Shown here piece after piece: positions 23,441-34,731 of a stretch of 64,000 nt of DNA. Source of the stretch: Isoetes taiwanensis (taxonomy: Eukaryota > Streptophyta > Lycopodiopsida > Isoetales > Isoetaceae); contig JAJEKV010000039.1 of the NCBI GenBank assembly GCA_021234155.1, positions 12,090,840-12,154,839 of the forward strand, given 5' to 3'. The notes beneath the pieces are model-generated. The model was given only the letters and a program-made list of their open reading frames with translations. It ran no database searches and was not told the origin of the DNA. Position 1 is the stretch's first letter. Each line of letters starts with the position of its first letter. The position numbers were made by a program, and so were the translations under genes.

Positions 23441-26400
23441 TTGTGGATTGAATTAATTCCCCACCTCAAATCCATTAATTTCGGCCTCAAGAAAGGAGAA
23501 AGTGTTTCGAGGGCGGAATCCAGCAGTTCTGAAAGTGATCTCACGGAATGAGGATCGCACCATTATGGTAAGTGCCTATGAGATCCCGAAATTTTACTTG
23601 AAGAGCAAATAGGAGTGTTGGAACCTGGGCGGGCAGGATCGCATCAAGGAGGAAATGAGAGCGACCATGTCTTCAAGGGCCGCATGGGTTTCCGTGGCGA
23701 AACAAACCGCACTCCATAAGTAGGCAGGGCACCTAGACCGCTGCACCGACGCCGTATCTCGGGTTGCGAAAGATGGGACACGCCGGATGGCGGAGCTGGA
23801 CCAGGATGCACTCGAGAGCAGCACGTAAAACCAGCCCTCGACGCGGGATCAAGGGTCCGGTGAGGTGGCGGCATTCTGCAAGAAGGTGTCAAGGCCATGA
23901 ATAGCATCAGCAGTGGCGCTACAAACCACGCTCATTTGCAATATAGATCCAATTTGCAAAGAAAGTCATCATGGTGGCACCATCCTCCCACCTGAGCGAC
24001 AAAACGCGGATCCCCACCTCGGAGATCCGGCCGAGATCTGAGGCGAGTCCATCCAGCTGCGCCGTCCATGACCTTGGTCCAAAAAGGGAGTACAATCAGG
24101 TGAGGAACCGCGGAGGGACACCCAGTAAAGCATATGGAGAGGGGCCATGCCCGCGGGCGCATACCGAAATCGCTCCTCGGGTCATCACGCGACAAGGTTC
24201 CGGATCAAGAGCTTTGCACCAATGGTCCCAAGCAAGACGCAGGGAGCTGAGAGTATACAGAGGGCTATCCCAACCCGCGGGGACTGTCTTGCTATCCAGA
24301 AGAGCACGCTAGCTGGATTGTAACCCGCCAAGTGCCGTGATATAAACTTGGGCAAAGGGAAGATCCTCGTGATGTCCAAGCATCTTCCAGACCGCTGCAG
24401 CCAGCCTTGCCATAGAGGTAAATGATGAGCAAGCTCCGCATGTACTCTTGATAAAGAGCGTATGCGGGCGATCATGATCAGACAGATAGGGGTTGTTATC
24501 CAAAGCAAACCATTGAACTCGCTGGAGTCCCCTCAAAGTTCCTCGGAGATGTGCCCATCACTCTAAATTTGTCCTCGTAATGTACCTGATAGAAGTCATG
24601 GAAAATGTACGCCATGGGCTGAACAACTCAAGGTGATCAAATCCGACTACAAAGGAATGAGGTCAAAGACTAAAAGGGCGCAGAGTAAACCTTTGTCCTC
24701 AATGGAGAGGCCTGGCCGATCCAAGAAATCCTCGCCATGCCAGTGGACATCAACTGACTATCAGCCGCGATACCACTTCAGAAGAAAAGAGGTGGCGGCG
24801 CAACCACATAATCGGTGATAACTTGAAGGAATAGGAAGTCAACCGGATATGTTGAGGGTGATGGTAACTAGCCTTCGTTTGGGTTCAAATTTCACGCTGC
24901 ATCAATGGCTTGCCGTAGTTAAGCGTTCAAGGTCACGGATCCGTTCTCTTTTCTAAATGTATGCGTGGATCGACACGGACCTCGCTTTCGAGAAGCGGGT
25001 ATGTGAAGAAGATTGCCCGTGAATATTTTGAGTCGAAGCGGCAATCTCTCGCCATCAATAATTTTCGTTTCCAGCCTCTTAAGCCGATCTTGGAGAGGTG
25101 TGAGCCGAGAGGTCAACGTGGAAAAAGTCGAGCCGCTAAAGAGGCAACTTGAGGCCGCCACGCTTCGTAAGGTCTTGGGCTTGAGTGTTGTAATGCCGAG
25201 AGCTTCCCACAGATACCGCGGTCCAGCTTGGCAATGTCTTTTATCCTTGTCAACCAAGAGAGTCTCCCCGGGCTCCTTAGACCTCGGGCTCCAACAATTC
25301 CTAAATGGTGGTTTGCACTGAGCCCGGCGGATCAGCAAGCGTACTATGCTGATTCCGCAGCTTTTAGATCCTCACGGCCTGTAAAAGAGCCTCGCTTTGC
25401 TTGGAGCTGGGTCTCCGTGAGTGAACTTGCGTGGTAGCAGCGTGAAGGTCTTGGGTGGAATCCATGTCCACCAGGACGCTTTACCCATTCATGAGAGCAT
25501 CCCGATTCTTGTAACTTTAGAGCAGCAGCTTGAACATCCCGGCTGGTATTGGATACGTGTCGGGCGAGGATGTGGAGGCGGAGGGGCCCGGCCACAATGC
25601 GGTTTGTGACGCTTAGAGACATGATGAGAACCTGAGGCCCCTGCTTCGTAGGAGGAAGAGGAGATGCTGGATTACGCGTGGTGTTATGCTTCTGACATGA
25701 CTTAAGAAGAAGGGCATGAAGTGCCAGCTGGTTGTTTTGAGGAAGGGAAATGAAGGGACCGGCCGAGTGGAAGCATGAGAAACGTAAGGTGATGGAGGAA
25801 GGTAACGCATGCATGATGGCTCAAGATGGCCATCCACCCAAACTTCATGAGGAGGGGGCAGCCCTAATACTCGCCTTACTTCTTGAAGAAGGGCGTAGAA
25901 CAACAGCTGGGGCCAATCAACGTGAGTGGTTGAGCCGATGGCTGTGATCACTCTCGATTATAGAAAGGTTTATTGATATGGGTGTTCTTGATAGAATACC
26001 CAAGTAACTTCTACAACAAAAACTTAATAAAGTGTCATGGGATCTAAGTAATATTGGTCAGGGCGTATTTACGTTGGCTTGGATAAGCAGATTTTAACCG
26101 CTGACATCTATATCCCGTAGAAGGCGTTCTCAAGATAAACAAGGTGTTTGCAGCGAATACCTTTAATACCAAATCGTGGGTCGGGTAAGCAAAATGGTGG
26201 TGCCATCGCATCACGCGAGCGTATCCATCTGCTGGATACGCGAGCGTATGAACCGCTTCAATCGCTTCCGATTTGGGCCTGGAAGGTCCATTTGGCGAAT
26301 TCAGCTTTCCGCTGCTCACATCAATGCATTTGGGATAACGAGGGCTTCACTTAAAGGTGGAAGGCCAAGTTAGCGACATGACTAAAAAGAGCCTCGGACC

Positions 26401-27900
26401 TTGGAGAGTTTGAAGTGTAGTGGAAATTTGGGTGCAGCCATGGCGAAGAGAGCGGCCGGAAAAGACGGTGGATGCAAAGGCGGAGAGCCGGAGAATCGTA
26501 AGACGAAGGCGCTAGAGTATAGATTTCCAAAAGGTTTTAGGGCGCCGCAAGTGGAGGTGCGTGTGAAGGGGCATGATGAGGGCTTAACCTAAGAATCGCT
26601 GATGATGCCAGTGGCTTACTGCATGCTTAAGGAGGCAATTGAAAGGCAAAATTTTGCTGTTCCCATACAAGAAAGGGAGAAGCAAGGAACGTGTAGATGA
26701 GACGCGGAGAGAATGATCGATGTGATACCGGGGCGTAAAAGGACGACATTAATGTTCGACGCGAAAAGGAAGAATGTCATTTAATGCCGGGCAACCTCAA
26801 GTGGGATATCATTAAAACGTAAGGTGTCAAGGTACCATGGCTAGATATGCGCTGGAGAAAAAGATTCCGAATTAGAAAGAGCCTTGCATTGCAAACACGC
26901 TGGTGAAGTGTTCCCATTGGTCCACGCATGTGGAGGTCCTCGCTGGCTATATAAGACCTAACGCTGGAGCTGCTTTCGAGACAATCTGGCGGCACCGGCT
27001 GCCGATTGCAATTTACAAGTGCACTCATGCCGTTTAACTGCTCCTGAGTGGATTACTTGTAAAATGGATCGGCTCGACCTTCAAGCGGTGCTACAATCGC
27101 AGCATTGCCATGGACGGGTGCGTCGGGCATGGCCGAAAGCATGCCGCATCCTCACACCTCAACGCGGATGGAGGTGATTCCCCGCACTGACCCCCGAGAA
27201 CAACTGGTACCACATCTCAGCAGACACCTCCTCGCCCAAACCCGAGTAGAGGGTTTTCTTCTAGACTTAGTAGATAGGGCTCAGCCCGTTTTGTAAATAG
27301 GGCACGCCCATATGAAATTAGCCGGCTCTACTTCACATTTTGTAAAATTCCACCTATATAATATAAATATGCCGCTAGTCACTATCTGTTGTGTCTCAGT
27401 GTCCGAACAACATCCGTTGTATGATTGTCACTTCTTCTCGCTGTATGAAATTGTTTTGAGGCGAAAAGCCATTAACTCAGTGTAGGTAATGGAGTTCCCG
27501 GCCTCCAATTCCAGCCACTTGAAAACGCCGGGTTGCACCACTTGAATATCGGATAAGGGCCAAGCCAACGAAATCCTTTTACCCTGCCCGTAAAATTTTT
27601 GTAATCTGAGAATCATAAAGAAGAACCAAATCGCTTCTTTAAATGTTTTGTCTTTAATACGCTTTGTCGTATGTGTAAAAGATTTTGCAACTGTTGTCCA
27701 TGGCAGCAACAATTTTTGAATGTGTTATCACTTTTTCCCCAAGTTCATCCAACTGCTCCAAATTGATAAACCTTTTCGAAAGTGCAAAAGAAGTGATTAT
27801 GGGTCAGAGCCGCTGAAAAAATCCGTGAGAGTTGGGAAAAGAATGGGCCCGGTATGCATGAGAGCTTCTTTGACCATAAACCAATTTGAAAGGAGTGTGA
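23441..27900. other. long 3' non-coding region of the gypsy element, content unresolved
   Basis: About 4.4 kb lies between the integrase remnant and the 3' LTR. It is GC-richer than the flanks, but I find no ORF with family signatures; the many short frames on both strands look like chance in GC-rich DNA. A promoter-like stretch with 'ctatataatataaat' at about 27353-27368, followed by 'tgttgtgtctcagtgtcc', could be the core of another element's LTR, but no partner was found. A long 3' region is known in some Tat-lineage plant gypsy elements; a nested, decayed insertion is the alternative. Confidence 0.45.
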
Positions 27901-27965
27901 CCAAGAGCTATTTTGAAACAAGTATTGTGCCCAAAGAACCTGAGGAAGCTTGAAAGTCCTGCCAA

Positions 27966-28716
27966 TCATATGAAGGCCAGCCGTAAATTTCTCGAGAATT
28001 GTGACCAGAGTTTTGTTGGTGCTTCAGCCAAACCGCTCCCTTGAGGATAGTAAGGTGTGCTCTTGTGATGATGGATCGTAAGATAATCCGCTAGCTCCTT
28101 TATGGTATGATTGGATAAAATGGACACCTCGACACTCATCAGCCCTGGGGCAGCCAAACGCCGCATATTTTGTTGATAGATGACTCCTGGCGCTTTGCCG
28201 CAGTTGTTGTCCGAAGCGCGCAAGCTTCCATTTGGTAGCGTGAGTCGCTGAGAACCGTAGCGAAGCGGCACGTGTGTGCCGCCGCGATGCGGATCAATGG
28301 GTCCCACAACCATCCCCATTTGCCGAAAAGCGGTATGGCGCGGCAACCCCATGCCACGGAAGAGCGCCACGGGGTCGCGGCCTTCCCACACACGACAAGC
28401 ATCACACACGCAAGGGCGCGGGCGTGAGCATCTTTGAAGAGCGTGGCCAAAATAACCTCAGGCGATTTTCATTACGCGGCCGCGGTGTCACCATGAAAAT
28501 GACTCACCACCGGTGCCCCTTCATGGGCTTCGACAACACCGGGACCTCATGAGGGAGAACATACCGTATTTTAAGGATTCGTGATTCCTTGCCCTTTTGT
28601 AAGATGTCCGGTAACCCGGCGGTGTAGTCACGACTCCGCCGGAGAAATTTGGTGTCGACGTGGGATTGACGCTTGGCTGGAGGCAGAGAGAAATGGCGCC
28701 CCTCGTGGAAGAGCAC
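27966..28716 (-). pseudogene. gypsy integrase remnant
   Basis: The integrase inserts the cDNA into the genome. On the minus strand, 'TLFKDAHA' and 'CDACRVWEGRDPV' (about 28360-28450) match the 'zinc-finger to core' junction of plant gypsy integrases. They are followed by 'MGMVVGPIDP' (the usual DFVGPI) and, near 28020-28090, 'HHKSTPYYPQGSGLAEAP', the end of the catalytic core. 'STPYYPQ.NG' is typical of the non-chromovirus Tat/Athila side of the family. Frames shift several times and stops interrupt it. Confidence 0.75.
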
Positions 28717-28879
28717 CGTGAGGAGATATCGCTGAAAGTTGTGGAACCAATGTGGTGTTGCCGTGACGTAAAGAGTTGAGCGCCGGGAAAGGCGCCCCGA
28801 GACTCAGTGGAGGGATCATCCGCGGTGGATGCGTGAAAGATAATCCGGGACAACATGAGATTTGCACGCCTTGTGAACA

Positions 28880-29365
28880 ATTTCAAAAGGTGCAAATTTT
28901 GCGTATGAGGACCCAACGAGCAATGCGCCCGGGCGGGCTGGATTTGTTGATCAAATAAAGGAGTGCTTGGTGGTCAACAAAGAATTTGATCCGACCGCCT
29001 AAAAAAGATAGTGACGAGGCGTTGGACCACGTAAAATTAAACCCAAGGCTTCACGCCTGCGGGCGTAGTAGTAGTGGCGCCGCCAGATTGATTTTTCTCA
29101 CGGGCATATTCGGGTTTGGTTTGTCAAGCAATGCGATCATATTCTTGAGAAAGAACAGCCCAATAGCCAACGCCGGTGACATCTACATGGATCGCGGAAA
29201 GGGCTTTGTCCCATTGAAGAGGAACAAGAACCGGGCCCGGAAAGTAAGTAAAAGCTTCACCGTTGGAAAGCAAAGATCCCGGGAATTCCAAGCCTGTGGA
29301 TTCATCACCCCGTGAGTTTATGAATGGATCCGCAATGGCCGCAAGTCCGGGAATGAAAGTGGAGT
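28880..29365 (-). pseudogene. gypsy RNase H region remnant
   Basis: Between reverse transcriptase and integrase, the minus strand reads 'IKFFVDHQALLYLINKSSPP' (near 28930-28992) and then 'RIARWVLI', the end of a gypsy RNase H, with 'TFEIVHKA' and a decayed 'DYLSRI' downstream. The N-terminal part is too decayed to place its acidic residues with confidence. Confidence 0.65.
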
Positions 29366-29371
29366 AATAAT

Positions 29372-30723
29372 TTACCTTACCCAGAAAGAGCGTGTCTCCT
29401 TGATATTACCGGTGCTTGAGCCTTGAGCACACAACCCGATTTTGGGCAGATCCGTGGTGATACCGCTTTTGTTGACAACGTGTCCTAACAGTAACACCCA
29501 AGTGACGCTAAAAGGTGCATTTCTGATTGAGACTAATTGGGACTCATCACATTTCTGAAAGACGAAGTTCCAATTTATCCAAATGGTCAGCCATGGAACT
29601 ATAGGCAGAGAAGTCATCTTGAAAAATTTGCAAGAAGGGATTTTCCTTCATAAAATCATGAAAAACTGAGAGCATTATGCGTTGAAACGTTGATGGAGAG
29701 TTTGATAATCCAAAAGGAACCACCTTGTAGGCAAAAGTGACGCCCACCTGGGTGGTGAAAGTAGTCTTGAGTTGATCAGATTTTTTGATTGAGATCCGAT
29801 TATAGCCGTAAAAACCATCCATGAAGGAGTACATCTCATGTCCAAATGACCTCTTCGTAACCTGGTCCGTGGAAGGAAGGGGAAAATGATCACGCCCGTG
29901 GCCCGGATTTAGTTTCCTAGAGTCCGCAAAACACGGATCTTTCCATTGTGTTTGAGTGCAATGACAATGGGGCTCACCCATTCGTAATGTTTGACCTCAT
30001 AGATCAAAACGCAGCAAGGAGTTTGTCAATTTCGCCTTGACGCCGATCACGGTAATTGGGGTTGAGAATGCATCGCCGCTGCTATACGGGAAGTGCATCG
30101 GATTTGGTAGGAATGGTGAGTTCCCCCAAGGTTTTGTTGATCCCCCGAAGGTCTCTGTAGCTCCAGGCGAAAATGTGTTTGAACTTTTTGAAGAGCATGA
30201 CGGCCTTGTTACGATAGGGTGTCGGAAGATTGGCAGCAATGCGGACAGGCTGATTGTTGCCCACGTCCACAATCTCGACTTCAGAAGTCTGAATATGTGG
30301 GATAACTTCCGTGTCTTTGACAATATGAGCAGGAGGTTGGAGCATGACAGGATGAGTGGCGCTCTGCGTGGTGAAAAAGAGAGGTTGCTGATTTTCATCA
30401 AGCAAAGGTTGCTTCATGACAGCGTGTACATCAACAGGATCAGGAGGAAGTTCGGCATCTGAAAAGTGATCAACACGTTGGATGCGATTGCAAGAAGCCA
30501 GGTAGGGGTCAAGCAAGGCAGCCACAGCCTGGTCCTGATCAAGAGTCATTTCTCCCCAAGGATCGCATATTAGGGGTAGGATGACAGAGGGCACTCGCAG
30601 TGGAGCCCGAACTTGATAGATATTCCGTCCGCCCCTAATCGGTGTCGGAGAAAGAGGGTTCAGCATTGTCGACCGAAATAATCTTACCGGTTTCCAAGTC
30701 CATAGTGGCATTGAGGTGACCAT
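29372..30723 (-). pseudogene. gypsy reverse transcriptase remnant
   Basis: The minus strand carries the domain in order. 'HIFAWSYRDLRGI' (about 30140-30180) is the lead-in. 'DSRKLN' lies near 29920. 'MYSFMDGFYGYNRISI' (about 29790-29840) holds the first catalytic Asp. 'VVPFGLSNSPSTFQRIM' lies near 29680-29730. 'IFQDDFSAYS' (about 29600-29635) holds the paired catalytic Asp residues of the YxDD box. The frame changes between 29981 and 30082, and the Tyr of YxDD is Gln, so it would not act. Context and the DGGSA-type protease upstream place it in the Tat-like branch. Confidence 0.88.
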
Positions 30724-30846
30724 CAGTGATGACTAACTGATCCGTGGCCCAATAATGGATACTCTTGGCCTGGCGGAGAAAAGGTGTCCGCACACCAACA
30801 TTTCATAATCACCGGATCTTCGCCTCGCCTTCCAAAACACCAAATT

Positions 30847-31209
30847 CTAAGGGGAATCGGAGATCACCAATGTTGATGTGAAGAAGAGGTGTGACGCCTT
30901 TGAGGTCTCGCGGATATGGCCATTAGCCAATTTGATGTCATATGGGGCACGATAGAGTTGTTTGATGCCCATTTGTTTGCAGAGTTTATCCGTGATGAGA
31001 TTGACCGCGCTACCTCCATCAATTTGAACATGATTGACTTGTTGATTGCCCACCGTGGCATGGACCGTGGGTGTAGAGGTAGTAACAGCCCCAACCAAAA
31101 CGGTCGGGAGTGGTAACTGGTCCTTGAGAGCAGGACATAGTTTCAAAATTGTTGCCAAACTTAAAGGAATTTTGATTTTTGCCAGCTCCTCTTGGAGTTC
31201 CAGAGGCAC
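30847..31209 (-). pseudogene. gypsy aspartic protease remnant
   Basis: A 120-codon minus-strand frame containing 'VQIDGGSAVNLITDKLCKQM' (about 30975-31035). The family active site is D-(S/T)-G; here the order is DGGSA, as seen in some Tat-lineage elements. It lies between gag (31905-33407) and reverse transcriptase (below 30723), the normal order. It would release the gag and pol products from the polyprotein. It is separated from both neighbours by frame breaks. Confidence 0.75.
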
Positions 31210-31904
31210 ATGAGAAAAAGGATCTGCTCAACGAATCCGAGGTGCTGGAGGCGTGGTAATGAAGCAAAGAACTTCTTTTGAGTAGGTCGACCTCGGCAGC
31301 AATATTCGGATATGTCTGAGAGCGTGGAGGTTGAGATGTGGAAGGTGCATCTTGTCTTTGCTGAGCTCTGGTGGTGGCATGAACATTAGCCAACGTGCGG
31401 CCTTCAGCAGCTTGCATGAGGTTCGTAATGCTTTTACTTTTTTAGGCATGACATGAGGCTGAGTTTTTCCAAGTCAGGTGCAAAGTGAACCTTTTGTCCT
31501 CTTCATGAGGGATTGTGTCAACCGCAGCAAAAGGTTGCGTGCCATTAGGAATAATGGTTAAGGGACGGATACGGTCCGGGCGCGTGAAACCAAACCAACC
31601 CAATTTGACTACCGGAATTTGGAGGATTAAGAGCCCTGAAAAATTTCTTCTTGTGCTTGTTGATCGGTTTGAGGCTGATTGGCGTGAGTGGTTGATAGCG
31701 TGATTGCCGAGGCGCCCGAGGTGGCTTCCAAGAACAGACGCTGGCCTTGTTTGCCATTGGCAATCCAAAGTTGGTAAGCCGGAGGCGGACCGAGGTGGTC
31801 CGATTGGTGCCGTGAAGCCGCACTGAACTTGTGGAAGTTGAGGACATGCCCGGGTGGTATGACCCCATTCGTGTGATGCTGATAACACCGAGCTTTAAAA
31901 AGGA

Positions 31905-33407
31905 TCAAGGGGGCGGTGTTGGGTCCCCGTTGTTGTCCGCTGCTCGATAGAGTTGATTGGGTTGAGCCCCCGCAGTGGGTTGCGGCTGATATGGCGATTG
32001 TTGCTGAGGTGTTGTGTGCACTTGATAAACCATCTTGTTGCGGAAAGGTGTAGGATGAGTGCGAGTGCACTCTTCCGTGGCATGATTGCACATGTTGCAT
32101 CTTTTACAATGAGGCGGGCCATTTGTGGAGTTGCACTCATTTGCCAAGTGGCCTTGGTATTTGCAGATATGGCACCAGATCTGACTGCGCTGGTGATTGG
32201 TGTGTTGAGGTTGGACAGCCGTTTGTGGAACCATGACTGGATGGAATGAAAGGGAGCTCCTGAAGAGCCAGGCCACGGGAGGAAACATTGACTGAGTGAT
32301 TGACAAGGTCGATAGCCTGCCCCAACGCCTTAACGCGCAGTATTGGGCCATGAGTCGGATAGCTGGAGGAAGTCCTTGGAGAAAACCAGACCAAGATCCG
32401 CTCAGGGCCGGTACTCTTTGAGTTTGCCGAAAGGGATATGAAGTCGACCGCAAAATCCCCGGGCGGACTGTGGGCTCTTGTTGAAGGTCATTGAGTTGCT
32501 TGAGATGAAGTTGATCATCATCCGTGGTTCCATAGTGAGAAAGAAAAGCAGTTTTCATTTCTGACCAATCTTGTTTCCAGTGGCTTTTGTTGGACATAAG
32601 CCATTGATGAGGAGAGCCACACAGTGTGGTGGAAAAGATATGGAATTTCAGTTGAGGTTGTGCATGACCATTTAGGGCAGCCAGAGCCTCAAATTCTTCC
32701 ATGTGGGCCTGAGCACTTTGGTCTAATGGTTTGCCTTTCGTGTTGCCAAAGGTTGGATAAGTCAGCTTAAGGGTCTGAAAGGTAGAGGTGAAAGTGCTTG
32801 GCTGGACAGGAACTGGATAGGGATTATATTGAGGTGGAGTTGGAGGTGGCATGGTGCCTGAAAGACCCTGATGAAGGGGTAACTGAGGTGGAGGTACTGG
32901 AGGTGCCTGATCATTGGTTTTGAGGTCGGTAAGGTTGTAAACAGGAAGAGCGGTGGGAAATGTAGGGAAGGGAAATTCCTGGGGAGGAGCAAAAGAGACA
33001 TGTGGATATCCCTGTCCGCCCGTAGGAGATGATGGTTGTGAAGGCAGAGGTGTATGGCCAGAAGAAGGATGAATGTAGGCATGTTCTGGGGTATGAAAGT
33101 AAGGTTGAGAAGGTTGAGCCTGATAGGGCTCCCCGATAGTGATGAGGTGACCGAGGCCGTGGAGCAATGTTTGCACGCTTTGAGGCGGAACCGGGACGCA
33201 GACAAGACACGAGGGGTGGGTGGCCCGACCGAGCCCTAGACCAATGTGGCCTCCCTCAATGTCATAAGAAGATCCATACATGTCGCGAAACAGCTTCCCT
33301 TCGATGATGGCCCAAGCCAGACGCCTGGGAAAGGAGTTCTTCGGGCGTGAAGTTTCGCGCATATGGCGCACGTAAGAAAGGAAAATCGAATCAAACCCGC
33401 GCCGCAA
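31905..33407 (-). CDS. gypsy gag capsid-nucleocapsid protein, frame largely open
   Basis: A 500-codon minus-strand frame and the best-preserved gene of this element. Gag forms the virus-like particle in which reverse transcription occurs. Residues ~60-210 are proline- and glutamine-rich. A retrotransposon gag core follows at about 230-320 ('AHMEEFEALAALNGHAQ', 'FHIFSTTLCGSPHQWL', 'DWSEMKTAFLSHYGTTDDDQ'). Near residues 430-455 are two Cys-rich clusters ('CHICKYQGHLANEC' and 'CKRCNMCNHATEEC') resembling CCHC zinc knuckles. It begins about 100 bases inside the 5' LTR. The frame has no stop, but a frameshift within residues ~330-390 is likely, because that stretch reads poorly while other frames look better. 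The element as a whole is dead. Confidence 0.75.
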   Translation of the reverse strand: MRRGFDSIFLSYVRHMRETSRPKNSFPRRLAWAIIEGKLFRDMYGSSYDIEGGHIGLGLGRATHPSCLVCVPVPPQSVQTLLHGLGHLITIGEPYQAQPSQPYFHTPEHAYIHPSSGHTPLPSQPSSPTGGQGYPHVSFAPPQEFPFPTFPTALPVYNLTDLKTNDQAPPVPPPQLPLHQGLSGTMPPPTPPQYNPYPVPVQPSTFTSTFQTLKLTYPTFGNTKGKPLDQSAQAHMEEFEALAALNGHAQPQLKFHIFSTTLCGSPHQWLMSNKSHWKQDWSEMKTAFLSHYGTTDDDQLHLKQLNDLQQEPTVRPGILRSTSYPFRQTQRVPALSGSWSGFLQGLPPAIRLMAQYCALRRWGRLSTLSITQSMFPPVAWLFRSSLSFHPVMVPQTAVQPQHTNHQRSQIWCHICKYQGHLANECNSTNGPPHCKRCNMCNHATEECTRTHPTPFRNKMVYQVHTTPQQQSPYQPQPTAGAQPNQLYRAADNNGDPTPPP

Positions 33408-33504
33408 AGTGTTTGGGGTCGGGTTCGAACTCCCCGCAAGACAGCCTTCCGCGGAGGACCCGTGGATCTAACAGGAGAATCCGGGGACTATGTCACGCGG
33501 GATT

Positions 33505-33984
33505 TGCAAGAAAACAAGGAAGAGGGAAAGAAAACAAGAGAACAATGAGACAACAATGATAAGCTTCCTTGATATCAATGATGATGATACATGAGCTCTC
33601 GCAACCGAGAGAAACTGGAGTGAGACAAGACTCAAAACTCATCTAAAAACTCATGTGCTAACTCTACTCATATATATAGTACAATGGCCTTTGGCCCAAT
33701 ATAGACACTCTGACTGATCTCGGTGCCGATTCCTGGAAGGAGGCCTGATTTGCAGGAATGCTAGCGGTGCCTCTTGAAGTGCCTGGAATCACGCTGACGC
33801 TGACGCGGGCGGTAACGGGCCCTCACTTGTCTGAGCGCCGCCTCTTGGTAGCTGACGCAGCTTTGATCAAGGCGGGGTTGCCGCTTGGTCTTCTGGCGGG
33901 CCTTTGACGCCCACGTGCCCGATCGGTGGATCCTTGGACTTGACTTGGTCCGTCAGATGGATGAATAGTCCCGCATGTGAGGCA
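33505..33984 (-). repeat. 5' LTR of the Ty3/gypsy element
   Basis: Pairs with 22939-23440. On the minus strand it starts TGCCTCAC at 33984 and ends at 33505 in TTGCA. The promoter of the element would lie here; 'ctatatatatgagta' on the minus strand near 33665-33680 is a candidate TATA region. The sequence just inside (33460-33504) shows no convincing tRNA-complementary primer site, which fits the decayed state. Confidence 0.85.
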
Positions 33985-34084
33985 CAGGACTAACAGCGCA
34001 TTGAGATAGCGGCTGGTTGTTTCAGATGACCGAAGCAAGAAGGTCGGGTCTCCCTCCGGGGGTGACTCTAGCGATGCCGGCGAA

Positions 34085-34719
34085 ATATATATGGCCGTTG
34101 AAGGAGATCAGTAGGAAATGGCCCAACTAAGAACTTTGGTGCCGGACCCGAAAGTACTCGCATCGTGGAATTGAAAGCGAGCTCAAAGCTCTCCAACCTG
34201 TGATCAAGAATCACCCGTCAACTGGCAGAAACCACAAACGATCTGCAAATCCAACTTGCTGATTTGGTAGCCAATGCCACTAAAACACAAATGGATCTGC
34301 ACCATGAACGTCTCTCAGCGGAAAGGTTGGAAGAACAAACCAGAGCAACAAATCTGAAAATCTCTGGTCTGATAGAACAGGAAGGTGAAGATGTCAACTA
34401 AGTTATTGCACATTTCTTCAAGGATATCATGCATTTACATGAGCCTCAAGCCATTCACTGCAGAAGACTTGGTAAGCCAGCAAACTATAATAGACCAATT
34501 CTAGTCAAATTCAGCACAGAGGAAGCTCGAAACAGGGTTTTGCAAAATAGAAGTGCACTGAAAGGTCAGAAAATCTGGATAGACATGGACCTAACTCCTG
34601 CACAGTTGGAAGTTAGGAAAAGAGAATGGGCAAAAGTAAAAGATGCCAGATCGGAGGGGTTTGTTGCATATCTGGATAGAAATGGAAAGGCAGTAGTAAC
34701 CAAAAGGAAGAAAGAATAG
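34085..34719 (+). pseudogene. LINE ORF1 (coiled-coil plus RRM-like RNA-binding protein), broken
   Basis: ORF1 proteins bind LINE RNA and chaperone it. From about 34205 the plus strand reads a helical, Leu/Glu-rich coiled-coil segment ('TRQLAETTNDLQIQLADLVA', 'HERLSAERLEEQ'), then an RRM-like strand 'NLKISGLIEQEGEDVN', an in-frame stop (TAA, 34399-34401), and then 'VIAHFFKDIM', 'CRRLGKPANYNRPILVKF' and 'LTPAQLEVRKREW'. This is the usual L1-type order. A 1-base shift near 34200 also disrupts the N-terminal part. It ends with TAG at 34717-34719, 12 bases before the readable start of ORF2 and in the same frame. Confidence 0.75.
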
Positions 34720-34731
34720 GGAATTGGGACC

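Noticed and set aside
23594-27296. Many 60-150 codon frames on both strands in the gypsy 3' region
   Set aside because: Overlapping, mutually exclusive and without motifs; typical of GC-rich non-coding DNA.
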